Shown here piece by piece: positions 9,201 to 14,307 of a stretch of DNA of 18,034 nt (position 1 is the first letter of the stretch; every line of letters starts with the position of its first letter). Below the pieces are notes generated by a model that was given only the letters and a program-made list of their open reading frames with translations, did not search any database and was not told where the DNA came from. The position numbers and the translations under genes were made by a program. Source of the stretch: DATEMK01 sp035275625 (lineage in GTDB: Bacteria > Bacteroidota > Bacteroidia > AKYH767-A > OLB10); assembly GCA_035275625.1 (NCBI GenBank), contig DATEMK010000241.1, positions 1-18,034 of the forward strand, read 5' to 3'.

Positions 9201-9729
9201 CATTAAAACTTGCCTGCGGTTGCAGAATTCCTGTGCAGGTAACCACTTTGTTTGAAGGCGGAGCCGGTATCGGGTAAGTAACAGGCGTTGCATTTATTCC
9301 GGTTAAACCGGCAAGGGGATTAACTATTTCTGCTGTATGCGAAAATTGTGCATGAGGTTCCAGCCTGTTAAATTGCGTAATGTAATCAATGGCAAAAGCA
9401 CCGCTTTGCTTTACGTCCCATTCCAGATCAATTGAATGCGAACCGGCTGATAGACCTGTTACTACCATGCGATAAGGCACGGACATGCTTTCAAGATAGT
9501 GGGAGTTCGAAGAACCTGCATTACCGTTGACCCACTGCACGGGGCTGGAGGGTGAACCTGATGAGCCGTTTCTTGCCTGGTCAAGATCGCCTGATTGCGC
9601 ATAACTCTGTCTTGTAATTAATCCCAAAAACATGAAGACCAAAATCAAAAAACGTTTTAATGATTTGTTCTTAAAGCAGGTATTTCTTAAGCTTATAAGA
9701 TGCATTGAATTTTTCATATTCTTTAACAT
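247..9729 (-). CDS. Giant SprB-repeat surface protein with T9SS type B sorting domain
   Basis: This is a 3,160-residue secreted protein, likely a cell-surface adhesin of the SprB type. Order of parts: signal peptide (about residues 23-44, ending SYA before QSGD); a unique N-terminal region (about 45-280) that I cannot assign; a PKD-like domain (about 281-364) with paired cysteines; about 33 tandem SprB-type repeats (365-2917, 72-78 residues each); two Ig/PKD-like domains (about 2918-2988 and 2989-3066); and a gliding-motility-associated C-terminal domain (about 3070-3160) with SPNNDVINDAF, IYNRWGN, WDG and PAGTYFYV. That last domain is the T9SS type B signal (CHU_C/TIGR04131). F. johnsoniae SprB, a motile adhesin, is about twice as long. 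The start is uncertain: ATGs at codons 1, 5 and 9 all precede the signal peptide, and none has a clear ribosome binding site. A role in gliding or adhesion is inferred; no other gliding genes are in view. Confidence 0.93.
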   Translation of the reverse strand: MLKNMKNSMHLISLRNTCFKNKSLKRFLILVFMFLGLITRQSYAQSGDLDQARNGSSGSPSSPVQWVNGNAGSSNSHYLESMSVPYRMVVTGLSAGSHSIDLEWDVKQSGAFAIDYITQFNRLEPHAQFSHTAEIVNPLAGLTGINATPVTYPIPAPPSNKVVTCTGILQPQASFNALPANERVMTMYNGTAITNMQYLNTADLNASISSQQVRITFTTTNSTVVFAWGGHIGAAADWCPGNSASVISGSPYHMRKIAIDGGGGNQDRSLSAAAVIPVPPCDILGANNACRSTITTYSVSPYIGYTYSWSISNNTSGASISGTNIGTSVNVNTGNSNGTFTLNLLMSTSGFSGTCTQVITVNKPVVSETHVNYSCSNNAGSVNLTASGGFPPYSFVWSNGATTEDVSGLNAGSYTVTVSDQASCGASLSVNITSLSTLSVSSSVTNSACYESHTGTVNLNVSGGTAPYSYAWSNGSTTQNISGLGAGTYSVIVTGATGCSVTATATVTQPSAALSGVISAIGNVSCYNGNNGSVNMDVSGGTPPYNYQWNNGATTQNLSGVSAGTYAVTVTDSKGCTSLTTSISVSQPSAALAAAASSASDVSCYGGNNGSVNLNVSGGTSPYTYAWSNGASTQNLTGLSAGNYSATVTDANGCTKTVSAITISQPAAALTISNIAQTNVNCHGDASGDINISVSGGTPPYSYAWSNGGNTQDLNNVAAGVYTVVITDANGCNVQSSTITISQPAASLSGNATTTSNVSCASGANGAISLTVNGGTPAYTFAWSNGATTQNISGLYAGNYVVTITDSKGCSVNATTSINQPAGSLNSSISSSQNVSCNGGNNGSINLSVSGGTLPYIYQWSNGATTQDISGLSSGSYTVTVNDANGCINVSTAVINQPSASLNASVSAQSNVSCFGGNNGAIDLTVNGGTAPYSFSWSNGSSVEDQFNLAAGSYTVTVTDANGCTFSNSAITISQPAASLNGSVTASNNVSCYGGSNGAINLTVSGGTGPYSYNWSNGANSEDISGIPAGTYMVTVTDVNGCTTVVSGITIGQPAASLNLGVNAVSNVSCFGGNNGTINLNVSGGTGPYSYNWSNGSTSQNLNNVQSGTYAVTVTDAHGCTDLISAITVSQPPSALNSNVSSAGNVSCNGGTNGAISLNVSGGTIPYSYNWSNGSTTQNLNGIPAGNYSVTITDANGCTTINSGITISQPPVALNGNVSSSSNVSCYGGNNGSINLSVNGGTSPYSYSWSNGAVSQNISNLASGTYTVLITDNNGCTMTISGIAINQPAGSLNSSVSSTGDVNCFGGNNGSINLSVNGGTAPYSYNWSNGATTQDLNNVSAGSYSVSVTDANGCSSLVTGIVIGQPGASLNASVTNASAVSCFGGSNGSITLNVNGGTAPYSYNWSNGSTSQNLNNVSTGTYSVTITDANGCLFNINGQTITQPPVALSSSVSSSGNVNCFGGNNGSINLSVNGGTAPYSYSWSNGANTQNVSNLPSGNYTVTITDANGCTTITSGIAIAQPAAALNSTVSSSGNVNCFGGNNGSINLNVVGGTAPYSYNWSNGATTQNLNNVLAGTYNVSVTDANGCTSSVAGIVISQPGASLNGNVVATSAVSCFGGNNGSIILNVNGGTAPYSYNWSNGSTSQNLNNVPAGSYSVTITDVNGCLFNINGQTISQPPAALNTSVGATSNVSCFGGNNGSITLNVNGGTAPYSYNWSNGANTQNLSNISSGTYTVLVTDANGCTVQSSSIIIGQPASALNGSATTTQNVSCNSGANGTVTLTVTGGTAPYIFNWSTGATTQNISGLYSGTYVVTVTDAQGCIFSASAVVAQPVGALNSTINVSQNVNCFGGSNGSIILNVNGGTAPYTYTWSNGASTQNLSNLSTGTYSVTITDANGCINVASASVNQPSAALNGSASSTTNVSCFGGNNGDINLSVTGGTAPYSYQWSNGASTQNISNLATGTYTVSVTDVNGCTTIVSGIAINQPGAALNGNASSTSNVSCFGGNNGGINLSVNGGTAPYSYQWSNGANTQNITNLAAGTYTVTVTDVNGCVTTVSGIAINEPAAALNGNVSSSTNVNCFGGNNGGINLSVNGGTAPYSYQWSNGASTQNISNLAAGTYTVSVTDANGCSTIVSGIAINEPAAALSASIFSQQNINCFSGATGSVDLTVTDGIPPYTYNWSNGETTQDIGNLASGLYTCTITDANGCLFTISASIAQPNAALNASISVSQNVSCNSGTNGSINLTATDGTAPYTYDWSNGETMEDISNLSAGTYTVTVTDANGCVFTTSATVTQPAGALNATAVVTQNVNCNSGANGAIDLTATDGTAPYSFIWSNGQTTEDISNLTTGTYTVTITDANGCVFITSATVTQPAGALNATANVSQNVSCYSGSNGSIDLTATDGTSPYSYNWSNGATTEDINNLSAGTYTVTVTDANGCLFTISATITQPNAALNASANVSQNVSCYSGANGSINLTATDGTSPYSYSWSNGATTEDLNNLSAGTYTVTVTDANGCTAIVSATVTQPTAALSASANVSQNVSCYSGANGSINLTATNGTSPYSYSWSNGATTEDVNNLSAGTYTVTVTDANGCVFTTSATITQPNAALNASINVASVVYCYAGSNGSFDLTVTDGTAPYSYIWSNGATTEDLNNLSAGTYTVTITDANGCVFTTSAIITQPNAALNASANVSQNVSCYSGANGSINLTATNGTSPYSYQWSNGETTEDLNNLSAGTYTVTVTDANGCVFTTSATITQPTAALNASANVSQNVSCYSGANGSINLIATNGTSPYSYQWSNGVTTEDLNNLSAGTYTVILTDANGCVATASAVITQPQSSLAVSGSGSTSDCLNNIPGNVTISINGGTAPFTYQWSNGAISQNLNNQSAGIYTVTVTDANGCSTTGSYVITDNSAFQASADGPSEVCMGEPVTLIANSVTGAAYQWYYNGQVLGGANSNVLVTPMGGTYFVTVSNACGNFTSDSIVVKVHQVENISTSPNVIVCRGESTQLNATGGVSYEWTPASGLNYTNIPNPIATPLQATQYVVTITNEFGCSTTAAIEVGMCDTLIIPSGYSPNNDVINDAFVIKGIERFPGNKIWIYNRWGNMVYKAHDYDNKWDGYSNVSGMFIGKRVPAGTYFYVLDLNNHQKPLQGYVVVRY
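250..522 (-). other. T9SS type B sorting domain of the giant protein
   Basis: This segment encodes the last ~91 residues (3070-3160). It begins IIPSGYSPNNDVINDAF and continues through FPGNKIWIYNRWGNMVY, DNKWDG, VPAGTYFYVLDL and LQGYVVVRY. The motif order is that of the gliding motility-associated C-terminal domain (TIGR04131/CHU_C). This domain directs cargo through T9SS and, in the type B class, works with a PorP/SprF-family partner, such as the one encoded immediately downstream. Confidence 0.92.
1207..3285 (-). repeat. Homogenised block of nine 77-residue repeats (units 24-32)
   Basis: Nine consecutive units have exactly the same length (231 bp). They carry a distinct subtype sequence: SCYSGANGSINLTATDGTSP, then NGATTEDLNNLSAGTYTVT, then CVFTTSATITQP. 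In place of the upstream TTQN they carry an acidic TTED, and in place of NGGTAP mostly TDGTSP or TNGTSP. Units 27-29, 31 and 32 are especially close, also at the DNA level (for example the stretches starting near 1381, 1612 and 2074). This suggests recent expansion or gene conversion at the end nearest the sorting domain. Confidence 0.8.
3988..4683 (-). repeat. Three-repeat block (units 18-20), partner of units 5-7
   Basis: Unit 18 ends CTVQSSSIIIGQPASAL. Unit 19 has SATTTQNVSC, SGANG and ISGLYSGTYVVT, and unit 20 ends CINVASASVNQPSAAL. These match units 5, 6 and 7 in order, including the unit lengths of 78, 77 and 77. The copies lie 3,036 bp (1,012 codons) apart, so the resemblance is not a consequence of being neighbours. 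A block copy or gene conversion within the array is the simplest reading. Confidence 0.7.
4684..6087 (-). repeat. Tandem duplication of a three-repeat (702-bp) block, units 12-14 and 15-17
   Basis: Units 12-14 (5386-6087) and 15-17 (4684-5385) are two adjacent copies of a 234-residue block. The order-specific features recur three units apart. Units 13 and 16 both have a GIVI-QPGASL ending. Units 14 and 17 both have GSTSQNLNNV and GCLFNINGQTI-QPP. Units 12 and 15 share the SGIAI-QPA ending. DNA near 5401 and near 4699 aligns well at an offset of 702 bp. Because the similarity follows the three-unit register and not the single unit, it points to one block duplication, probably by unequal recombination. 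Confidence 0.82.
7024..7719 (-). repeat. Three-repeat block (units 5-7), related to units 18-20
   Basis: This is the older-looking copy of a 232-residue block with unit lengths 78, 77, 77. Unit 5 carries CNVQSSTITISQPAASL at its end. Unit 6 carries NATTTSNVSC, SGANG and ISGLYAGNYVVT. Unit 7 carries CINVSTAVINQPSASL. The same three signatures occur in the same order in units 18-20, thirteen units further along the protein. The shift in unit length from 78 to 77 occurs at the same place in both blocks. Confidence 0.7.
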
Positions 9730-9821
9730 TATAGTTTAAATTTGCCAATAGAAGGCAATGCAAAAGTTTATACCGTATTATGTTATAAAAGTTTCATTGA
9801 GATTAAAGAAATAATGAAAAA

Positions 9822-9899
9822 TACCCGGTAAGATATTCTTTTACTATTTTATGCAAGCATTAAAAAATCAAGATGTTACCCGGCAAAATCTTCTTAAAA
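9822..9899. repeat. Imperfect 23-bp direct repeat upstream of the giant gene
   Basis: TACCCGG followed by an AA-AT-TTCTT pattern occurs at 9822-9844 and again at 9877-9899, a 55-bp offset with about 17 of 23 positions identical. The second copy overlaps the terminator-like hairpin. It lies 93-170 bp upstream of the start of the giant surface-protein gene, so it might be a regulatory site, but chance similarity in A/T-rich DNA is possible. Confidence 0.3.
9862..9892 (-). terminator. Possible weak rho-independent terminator after the lptD transcript
   Basis: Read on the minus strand, an inverted repeat with arms AAGATTTT and AACATCTT around a GCCGGGT loop is followed by GATTTTTT. The stem is about 8 bp with one mismatch and is mostly A/T, so it is weak. 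Its position fits: it lies after the small gene behind lptD and before the promoter region of the giant surface-protein gene. Confidence 0.35.
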
Positions 9900-9957
9900 A
9901 ATTATTCCCTGATAAGTGTCTTTGTTTGGGATCAATTCAGGTTTTGTTTTTTAATTT

Positions 9958-10074
9958 TCACAAAACAATCCACATCATCATCACCACAAAAACAATAATA
10001 AAAAGCATTGCCCACAAATCAGCCGGAAAAAAATCCCGATACCGGAAGTATATTTTTTTAATAAACCGAAGCAT
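9958..10074 (-). CDS. Small single-pass membrane protein (38 aa) behind lptD
   Basis: I do not recognise this protein. An ATG at 10072-10074 opens 38 codons ending in TGA at 9958-9960. The product starts MLRFIKKIYFRYRDFF, a basic and aromatic N-terminus with seven Arg/Lys in 13 residues. A PADLWAM turn follows, then a fully hydrophobic C-terminal segment that includes IIVFVVMMMWIVL. That is the layout of a tiny inner-membrane protein with its positive N-terminus in the cytoplasm. It starts 29 bp after the lptD stop on the same strand, and a hairpin with a U-tract lies about 65 bp beyond its stop, so it would be the last gene of the lptD transcript. The hydrophobic stretch is long for chance, but A/T-rich DNA can produce such ORFs, so it needs conservation to confirm. 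Confidence 0.45.
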   Translation of the reverse strand: MLRFIKKIYFRYRDFFPADLWAMLFIIVFVVMMMWIVL

Positions 10075-10103
10075 GAATAAAACTCTGAATGCTGACCTTC
10101 AAC

Positions 10104-12671
10104 TTACCTGTCATACACATCATTCTTCTTAATGTATTTTAAATCCTGCAGCACAGATGCTTTGACATTAATCTGGAAGTTATAATAAGTGAAAGCTCCC
10201 AGCGGAACCCAGTCCAGCCGCATTTCCCAGCAATGCAAATCACGGTAGAAGGAAAGGGATGTATGAGAAATCTCGTGCAGCTTAAAATCATAGCCCGATC
10301 TGAAAATGATTTTCCATTTAGGTGTCAGTGATAAGTCGCCACCAAAATTTACAACCTGGGAGGTTTGTGATGCGCCAACACCGGGTTTCAAATATGTTAA
10401 TGAATAATCCACGTGAAGGCTGAACGGAATATCAAGGTCAACATATTCACCGGGGTGCGTGGCAATGTAATTATTTTCAGCATCAGAGCCTTTTGTCGGT
10501 GTTTTTTTTGAAGCCTGGGAAAGATCAAATCCTACTGACAGCTGGGCATCCGTAAACCGTGCCAACCGGTTATGCGCTTTCCATTCCGAAATGTTTCTTC
10601 TTCTTCCAGTGGAATCCACAGAATAAGGATCAAAATGACAACCTCCCGTAAGATTGACCTTTTCAAACAAAGTAGTCCGTGCATTTATACTCACGGGATA
10701 CCATCTCAGTGAATCAGCCGCCATGTTATAGGACGAATTAATACTAAGGCTTTCCAATAGTTTTATTTTTTTTGTTGTTTCAGAAGTATCCGTTGATTTA
10801 CGCACCTTCATTTCAAGATTATTGTCCAAATTAAAATTAACTACACCCTGTTTGCCAGCACCTGGTCCGCCAAAAATTCCGGTTTCGAAAATTGAATATT
10901 TTGATTCAGTGCCAAGGGAATCCGTTTGAACAGTTTTATAATAATGCCATGATGGCGCAGAAAAGTCTGGTGCATAAGTAAACGAAACTGATGGTGAAAA
11001 TACATGCCGCAACGCCATGATCTTTGAATTCCTGAATTGTAACATTCCGTACAAACGCGTGTTCAAAGATGCAGAGGCAGAAAAATTCCGGGCCGCTTTA
11101 AACCCGCGCAGCGTATCAACAATTACTGAATCATGTTCTGTATCATACCGTTTTTCAATAGTCTGTAAATACCACCTTTCATTATAATTGAATGAAGGGG
11201 TGAGCGTAAAAAATTTGAGCAGCTTCACATTGGTACTCACCGGTATCTGGTGTTGCATTCCATTCTGGAAATTCTTTTCTGATCCTTTTTTAAGTAGCAG
11301 CGAATCAGGGCTTCTTATTTGGTTCAAAAGAGACAGATTGTAGCTGACTCCTATTTTTTCATACCATTTCTGTTCACCGACAGATTGTTTTCTTTCGAAA
11401 GGATTAATTCTTGATACATTAAAATTTGCCTGCGGAAAACCCACGGTAACAATACGTGAAATCGAATTCTGATCATGATTTAAACTTGTTGAAAAACTAT
11501 ATGGAGTCCCTGCCCATATTTTTGAATAATTGATTTGAGAAGTAAAAGTATTGGTAAGATAATCAACAGGAGTTGAAACCTGCACACGGTAATTTTGAAG
11601 GCTTCCTGCATTTACATTTGCCGTAAACGTACTGTTAGGTCGGGCCTTCGCATCCTGAGAGTGCGTCCAATGAACAAAAAATTGTTTCGTAATTCCAAAA
11701 TCTGGCAAATCACTTTCACTTATTCGTATTTTTGAATACGTGAAATTCAGATTTCCATTGTAATGATATCGGTTCGCGTAATTGGAATAAAATTGTGTAG
11801 CCCAGCTGCCTTTCGAGTAAATATCACCAGTTAATGCAAAATCAACATAATCGCTGAAACCGAAATAATAACCGCCATTTTTTAAATAAAATCCCAAATC
11901 GCCCGATTCGCCATAAGCAGGAATAATCAGTCCTGATGATTGTCCTTTCTTATTTGGAAAAAAACCGAAAGGAATGGCGAACGGCATCGGAACATCTTCA
12001 ATAATCATGTAAGCCGGTCCGGTAATTATTTTTTTATTGTTGATCACTTTCAATTTTGCCGCCATGATTCCGTAATGAGGATGAGGCAAATCACAGGTGG
12101 AGTACAAACCGTTGCGAATAAATTCATAATCTTCAATTTTTTTCACGGTTTCACCATGAATATATCCTTCGCCCTGCTGGGTATAAACGCCTTTAATTTT
12201 TCCTTTTTTGGTAGTAAAATTATAACGCATTTCATCCGCTGTGAATTTATCATCTTTCTGCGCAAAATCAGGAATACCAATTTTTTCTCCTGCACTGTCC
12301 TTTGTGAAAGTGGAATACATTATTTTGTTTTTCAGGTTCACCTCCATATAATTTGCTTTCAGGTTCATGTCTTCATATTTTACCTCAGCGCTGTTATATA
12401 AAAAAACCACTTCAGAATCCAGGTCAAAAATCAGGGAATCTTCGCTTTTATAGTCCACTTTTGATTTGAAATCATTATTATCTGAAATTGTCACACTGTC
12501 TCTTTTCAATGAATCAATACCTGTTTTTGAAAGCGTATCTTCAGCAGTTTTTAAAGGTACAGAGTCATTTTGAGCGTTAACAACAGAATAAAAAGAATCA
12601 AAAATTATTAAAAGAAATAAAAAACGGGCGGTTGATAAATTTTTAAAAATTGAAAAAAAACCGCTGCTCAT
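10104..12671 (-). CDS. lptD: LPS-assembly outer-membrane protein LptD (Bacteroidota type)
   Basis: LptD is the outer-membrane beta-barrel that, with LptE, inserts lipopolysaccharide into the outer leaflet. From the ATG at 12669-12671 the product is 855 residues, normal for Bacteroidota LptD. A signal peptide (ARFLFLLIIFDSFYSVVNA, then QND) is followed by an OstA/LptA-like periplasmic region (about residues 70-200). Its hallmarks are FLYNSAEVKYEDM, LKANYMEV and GLYSTCDLPHPHYGI. The rest is barrel: VPMPFAIPFGFFPNKKGQSSG leads in, alternating aromatic strands follow, and the C-terminus has HCWEMRLDWVPLGAFTYYNF and then NVKASVLQDLK, as in homologues. A TTG at 12702-12704 would add 11 residues before the signal peptide; I prefer the ATG. 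It is transcribed divergently from the amidase gene, an arrangement seen in other Bacteroidota. Confidence 0.9.
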   Translation of the reverse strand: MSSGFFSIFKNLSTARFLFLLIIFDSFYSVVNAQNDSVPLKTAEDTLSKTGIDSLKRDSVTISDNNDFKSKVDYKSEDSLIFDLDSEVVFLYNSAEVKYEDMNLKANYMEVNLKNKIMYSTFTKDSAGEKIGIPDFAQKDDKFTADEMRYNFTTKKGKIKGVYTQQGEGYIHGETVKKIEDYEFIRNGLYSTCDLPHPHYGIMAAKLKVINNKKIITGPAYMIIEDVPMPFAIPFGFFPNKKGQSSGLIIPAYGESGDLGFYLKNGGYYFGFSDYVDFALTGDIYSKGSWATQFYSNYANRYHYNGNLNFTYSKIRISESDLPDFGITKQFFVHWTHSQDAKARPNSTFTANVNAGSLQNYRVQVSTPVDYLTNTFTSQINYSKIWAGTPYSFSTSLNHDQNSISRIVTVGFPQANFNVSRINPFERKQSVGEQKWYEKIGVSYNLSLLNQIRSPDSLLLKKGSEKNFQNGMQHQIPVSTNVKLLKFFTLTPSFNYNERWYLQTIEKRYDTEHDSVIVDTLRGFKAARNFSASASLNTRLYGMLQFRNSKIMALRHVFSPSVSFTYAPDFSAPSWHYYKTVQTDSLGTESKYSIFETGIFGGPGAGKQGVVNFNLDNNLEMKVRKSTDTSETTKKIKLLESLSINSSYNMAADSLRWYPVSINARTTLFEKVNLTGGCHFDPYSVDSTGRRRNISEWKAHNRLARFTDAQLSVGFDLSQASKKTPTKGSDAENNYIATHPGEYVDLDIPFSLHVDYSLTYLKPGVGASQTSQVVNFGGDLSLTPKWKIIFRSGYDFKLHEISHTSLSFYRDLHCWEMRLDWVPLGAFTYYNFQINVKASVLQDLKYIKKNDVYDR

Positions 12672-12723
12672 ATACCGAATAATCCCTGTAATTTTGATTC
12701 CCAAAACTAAATAAAGTTATTTG

Positions 12724-12799
12724 GTTTAAAGTTTAAATTTAAAGTTTAAAATTTAACCCGGGTAAAACGTTAAACTTTAAACCTCAAACGTTAAACTTT
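12724..12799. promoter_or_regulatory. A/T-rich palindromic element in the lptD/amidase divergent region
   Basis: This stretch is built from GTTTAAA, AACGTT and TTTAAAC words. Two identical 14-mers, AAACGTTAAACTTT, lie at 12765-12778 and 12786-12799, exactly 21 bp apart (about two helical turns). The second ends 10 bp before the amidase start codon. The left half forms an imperfect inverted repeat with the right half around CCCGGG (12757-12762), about 16 of 20 positions pairing. The 15-mer CTTTAAACCTCAAAC (12775-12789) recurs upstream of the next gene. It could be an operator or promoter region, or a dispersed intergenic repeat; no protein partner is known to me. Confidence 0.45.
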
Positions 12800-12809
12800 T
12801 AAGGTTGTT

Positions 12810-14201
12810 ATGAAACGCACTGGAAATTTAATAATAATCATTTCTTTCCTTCTGCTCACATCGTTCAAAACGATGCCCAAAAGAATGTATGGAATTAAAA
12901 CGGTTGTTATTGATGCCGGTCATGGGGGGCATGATGTAGGATGTCTTGGATCTTCCGGAAAGGAGAAGAATATTGCACTAAGCATCTCCTTAAAGTTAGG
13001 AGAAATGATTGAAGAGAAATTACCGGATGTGCGCGTTATCTATACCCGTAAAAAAGATGAATTCATAGAGCTTCATGAACGCGCAGGTATTGCAAACCGC
13101 GCCAAAGCTGATCTCTTCATTTGCATTCATTGCAACTCTGCCTGTGTGCGTAAATCAAATGGAAAAGAAACCTGCAACGAAACGATTCATGGCATTGAAA
13201 CCTACGTAATGGGATTACACAAAACGGATGACAACCTTGCCGTTTCACGCAGAGAGAATGCTTCTGTTCTTTTAGAAAAGGATTACAAAACAAAATACGA
13301 TGGCTTTGATCCGAATTCTCCGGAAGCAAATATTATTTTCACTTTATTTCAAAATGCTTATATGAACCAAAGCATATCGTTTGCTTCAAAAATTCAGACA
13401 GAAATGGAAGAATATGCCGGTCGAAGCAACAGGGGAGTAAAACAAGCGGGATTCCTGGTACTTTACCGCACTACCATGCCCAGCGTCTTAATTGAAACAG
13501 GCTTTTTGACCAGCCCTTCAGAGGAAAAATATCTTTTATCAGAAAAGGGGCAAACTGATATAGCTTCTTCCATTTTTAAAGCATTTAAAGAATATAAAAT
13601 TGATATCGAAAGCGAAGGGATCCAGGAAGTTGAAAAAAAGCAACCCGGGCAAAATTCAGGACCACCAACTGCTGAGGCTAAGCCACCGGTAGAAAAAGAT
13701 ACTTTGATGGATAAGAAAAATAAAAATGATACCCTCCATGATATTAACAAAGGAAAAAAAGAAGAAGAAAAATCAGTGAAAGAAAATAAAAGTTCATCCT
13801 TTAAAGATTCGACTTTATATTCAGCCCCGGTCACTGTAAAAGCTGAGCCCAAAAAAGATACAGCAGGAAAAGATATTCCAAAAGAAAAACCTGTACCTTC
13901 AGATACGCATGAAGTTTTTTATACTGTTCAGATTGGCGCAGCTCCGGCAAGTGTAAAAACAGGTTTGGAAAAATTCAATGAAGTGAACGATCTTAAAAAA
14001 ATTTCAGGTGAAGACGGTATGATCCGATTCACCTCAGGAAGCTTTCAAAATCTTAATGATGCAATCAATTTGCAATCTGTGCTGCGCAATAAGGGATTTA
14101 AAGATGCTTTTGTGACAGCCTACTCAAATAATAAGAGAATCACTTTGCATGAAGCATCAATACTTTTATCCAAAGGGACTCCTTCGGAGAAAAAAAATTA
14201 A
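12810..14201 (+). CDS. N-acetylmuramoyl-L-alanine amidase (AmiC type) with SPOR tail
   Basis: This is a zinc amidase that cleaves the bond between MurNAc and the stem peptide, typically during septum splitting and wall turnover. Residues 1-22 form a signal peptide-like hydrophobic segment. The Amidase_3 domain (PF01520, about 29-262) shows VIDAGHGG with zinc ligand His38, Glu52 in KEKNIAL, His107 in ICIHCNS, and catalytic Glu229 in PSVLIETGFL. A low-complexity Lys/Glu/Pro-rich linker (about 265-365) leads to a C-terminal SPOR-like domain (about 368-450: VFYTVQIGAAP, IRFTSGSF, LRNKGFKDAFVTAY). SPOR domains bind denuded glycan strands at division sites, so the tail probably places the enzyme. 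It is the first gene of the plus-strand cluster, with the MCE gene 106 bp downstream. All catalytic residues are present. Confidence 0.92.
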   Translation: MKRTGNLIIIISFLLLTSFKTMPKRMYGIKTVVIDAGHGGHDVGCLGSSGKEKNIALSISLKLGEMIEEKLPDVRVIYTRKKDEFIELHERAGIANRAKADLFICIHCNSACVRKSNGKETCNETIHGIETYVMGLHKTDDNLAVSRRENASVLLEKDYKTKYDGFDPNSPEANIIFTLFQNAYMNQSISFASKIQTEMEEYAGRSNRGVKQAGFLVLYRTTMPSVLIETGFLTSPSEEKYLLSEKGQTDIASSIFKAFKEYKIDIESEGIQEVEKKQPGQNSGPPTAEAKPPVEKDTLMDKKNKNDTLHDINKGKKEEEKSVKENKSSSFKDSTLYSAPVTVKAEPKKDTAGKDIPKEKPVPSDTHEVFYTVQIGAAPASVKTGLEKFNEVNDLKKISGEDGMIRFTSGSFQNLNDAINLQSVLRNKGFKDAFVTAYSNNKRITLHEASILLSKGTPSEKKN

Positions 14202-14230
14202 ACCCTATCTTCGCAACGAGTAAAAAAATG

Positions 14231-14299
14231 GTTTAACGTTAAAGTTTAAAGTTGCTGAAAGGAAACTCAAATTTTAAACTTTCGCTTTAAACCTCAAAC
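14231..14299. repeat. Second GTTTAA/AACGTT intergenic element, upstream of the MCE gene
   Basis: GTTTAACGTTAAAGTTTAAAG (14231-14251) opens the element. The 15-mer CTTTAAACCTCAAAC (14285-14299), identical to that at 12775-12789, closes it 8 bp before the GTG start of the MCE gene. The two ends form an imperfect inverted repeat. The element fills most of the 106-bp gap and resembles the one upstream of the amidase in wording and placement, so the pair are probably copies of one intergenic sequence or sites for one regulator. Confidence 0.45.
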
Positions 14300-14307
14300 A
14301 TCCAAAT

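Noticed and set aside
9851..10132. Plus-strand ORF of 93 codons
   Set aside because: Low-complexity Lys/Ile/Thr-rich product overlapping the end of lptD antisense and the better-looking small minus-strand gene.
11940..12401. Plus-strand ORF of 153 codons inside lptD
   Set aside because: Antisense shadow of the conserved periplasmic part of LptD, rich in Phe/Ile from reverse-complemented Lys/Glu/Asn codons; no domain recognised.
12672..12704. TTG start for LptD, adding 11 residues
   Set aside because: An ATG 33 bp downstream places the signal peptide closer to the N-terminus; no ribosome binding site favours the TTG.
13463..13852. Minus-strand ORF of 129 codons inside the amidase gene
   Set aside because: Antisense to the Lys/Glu-rich linker, which yields Ser/Phe-rich sequence; no supporting features.
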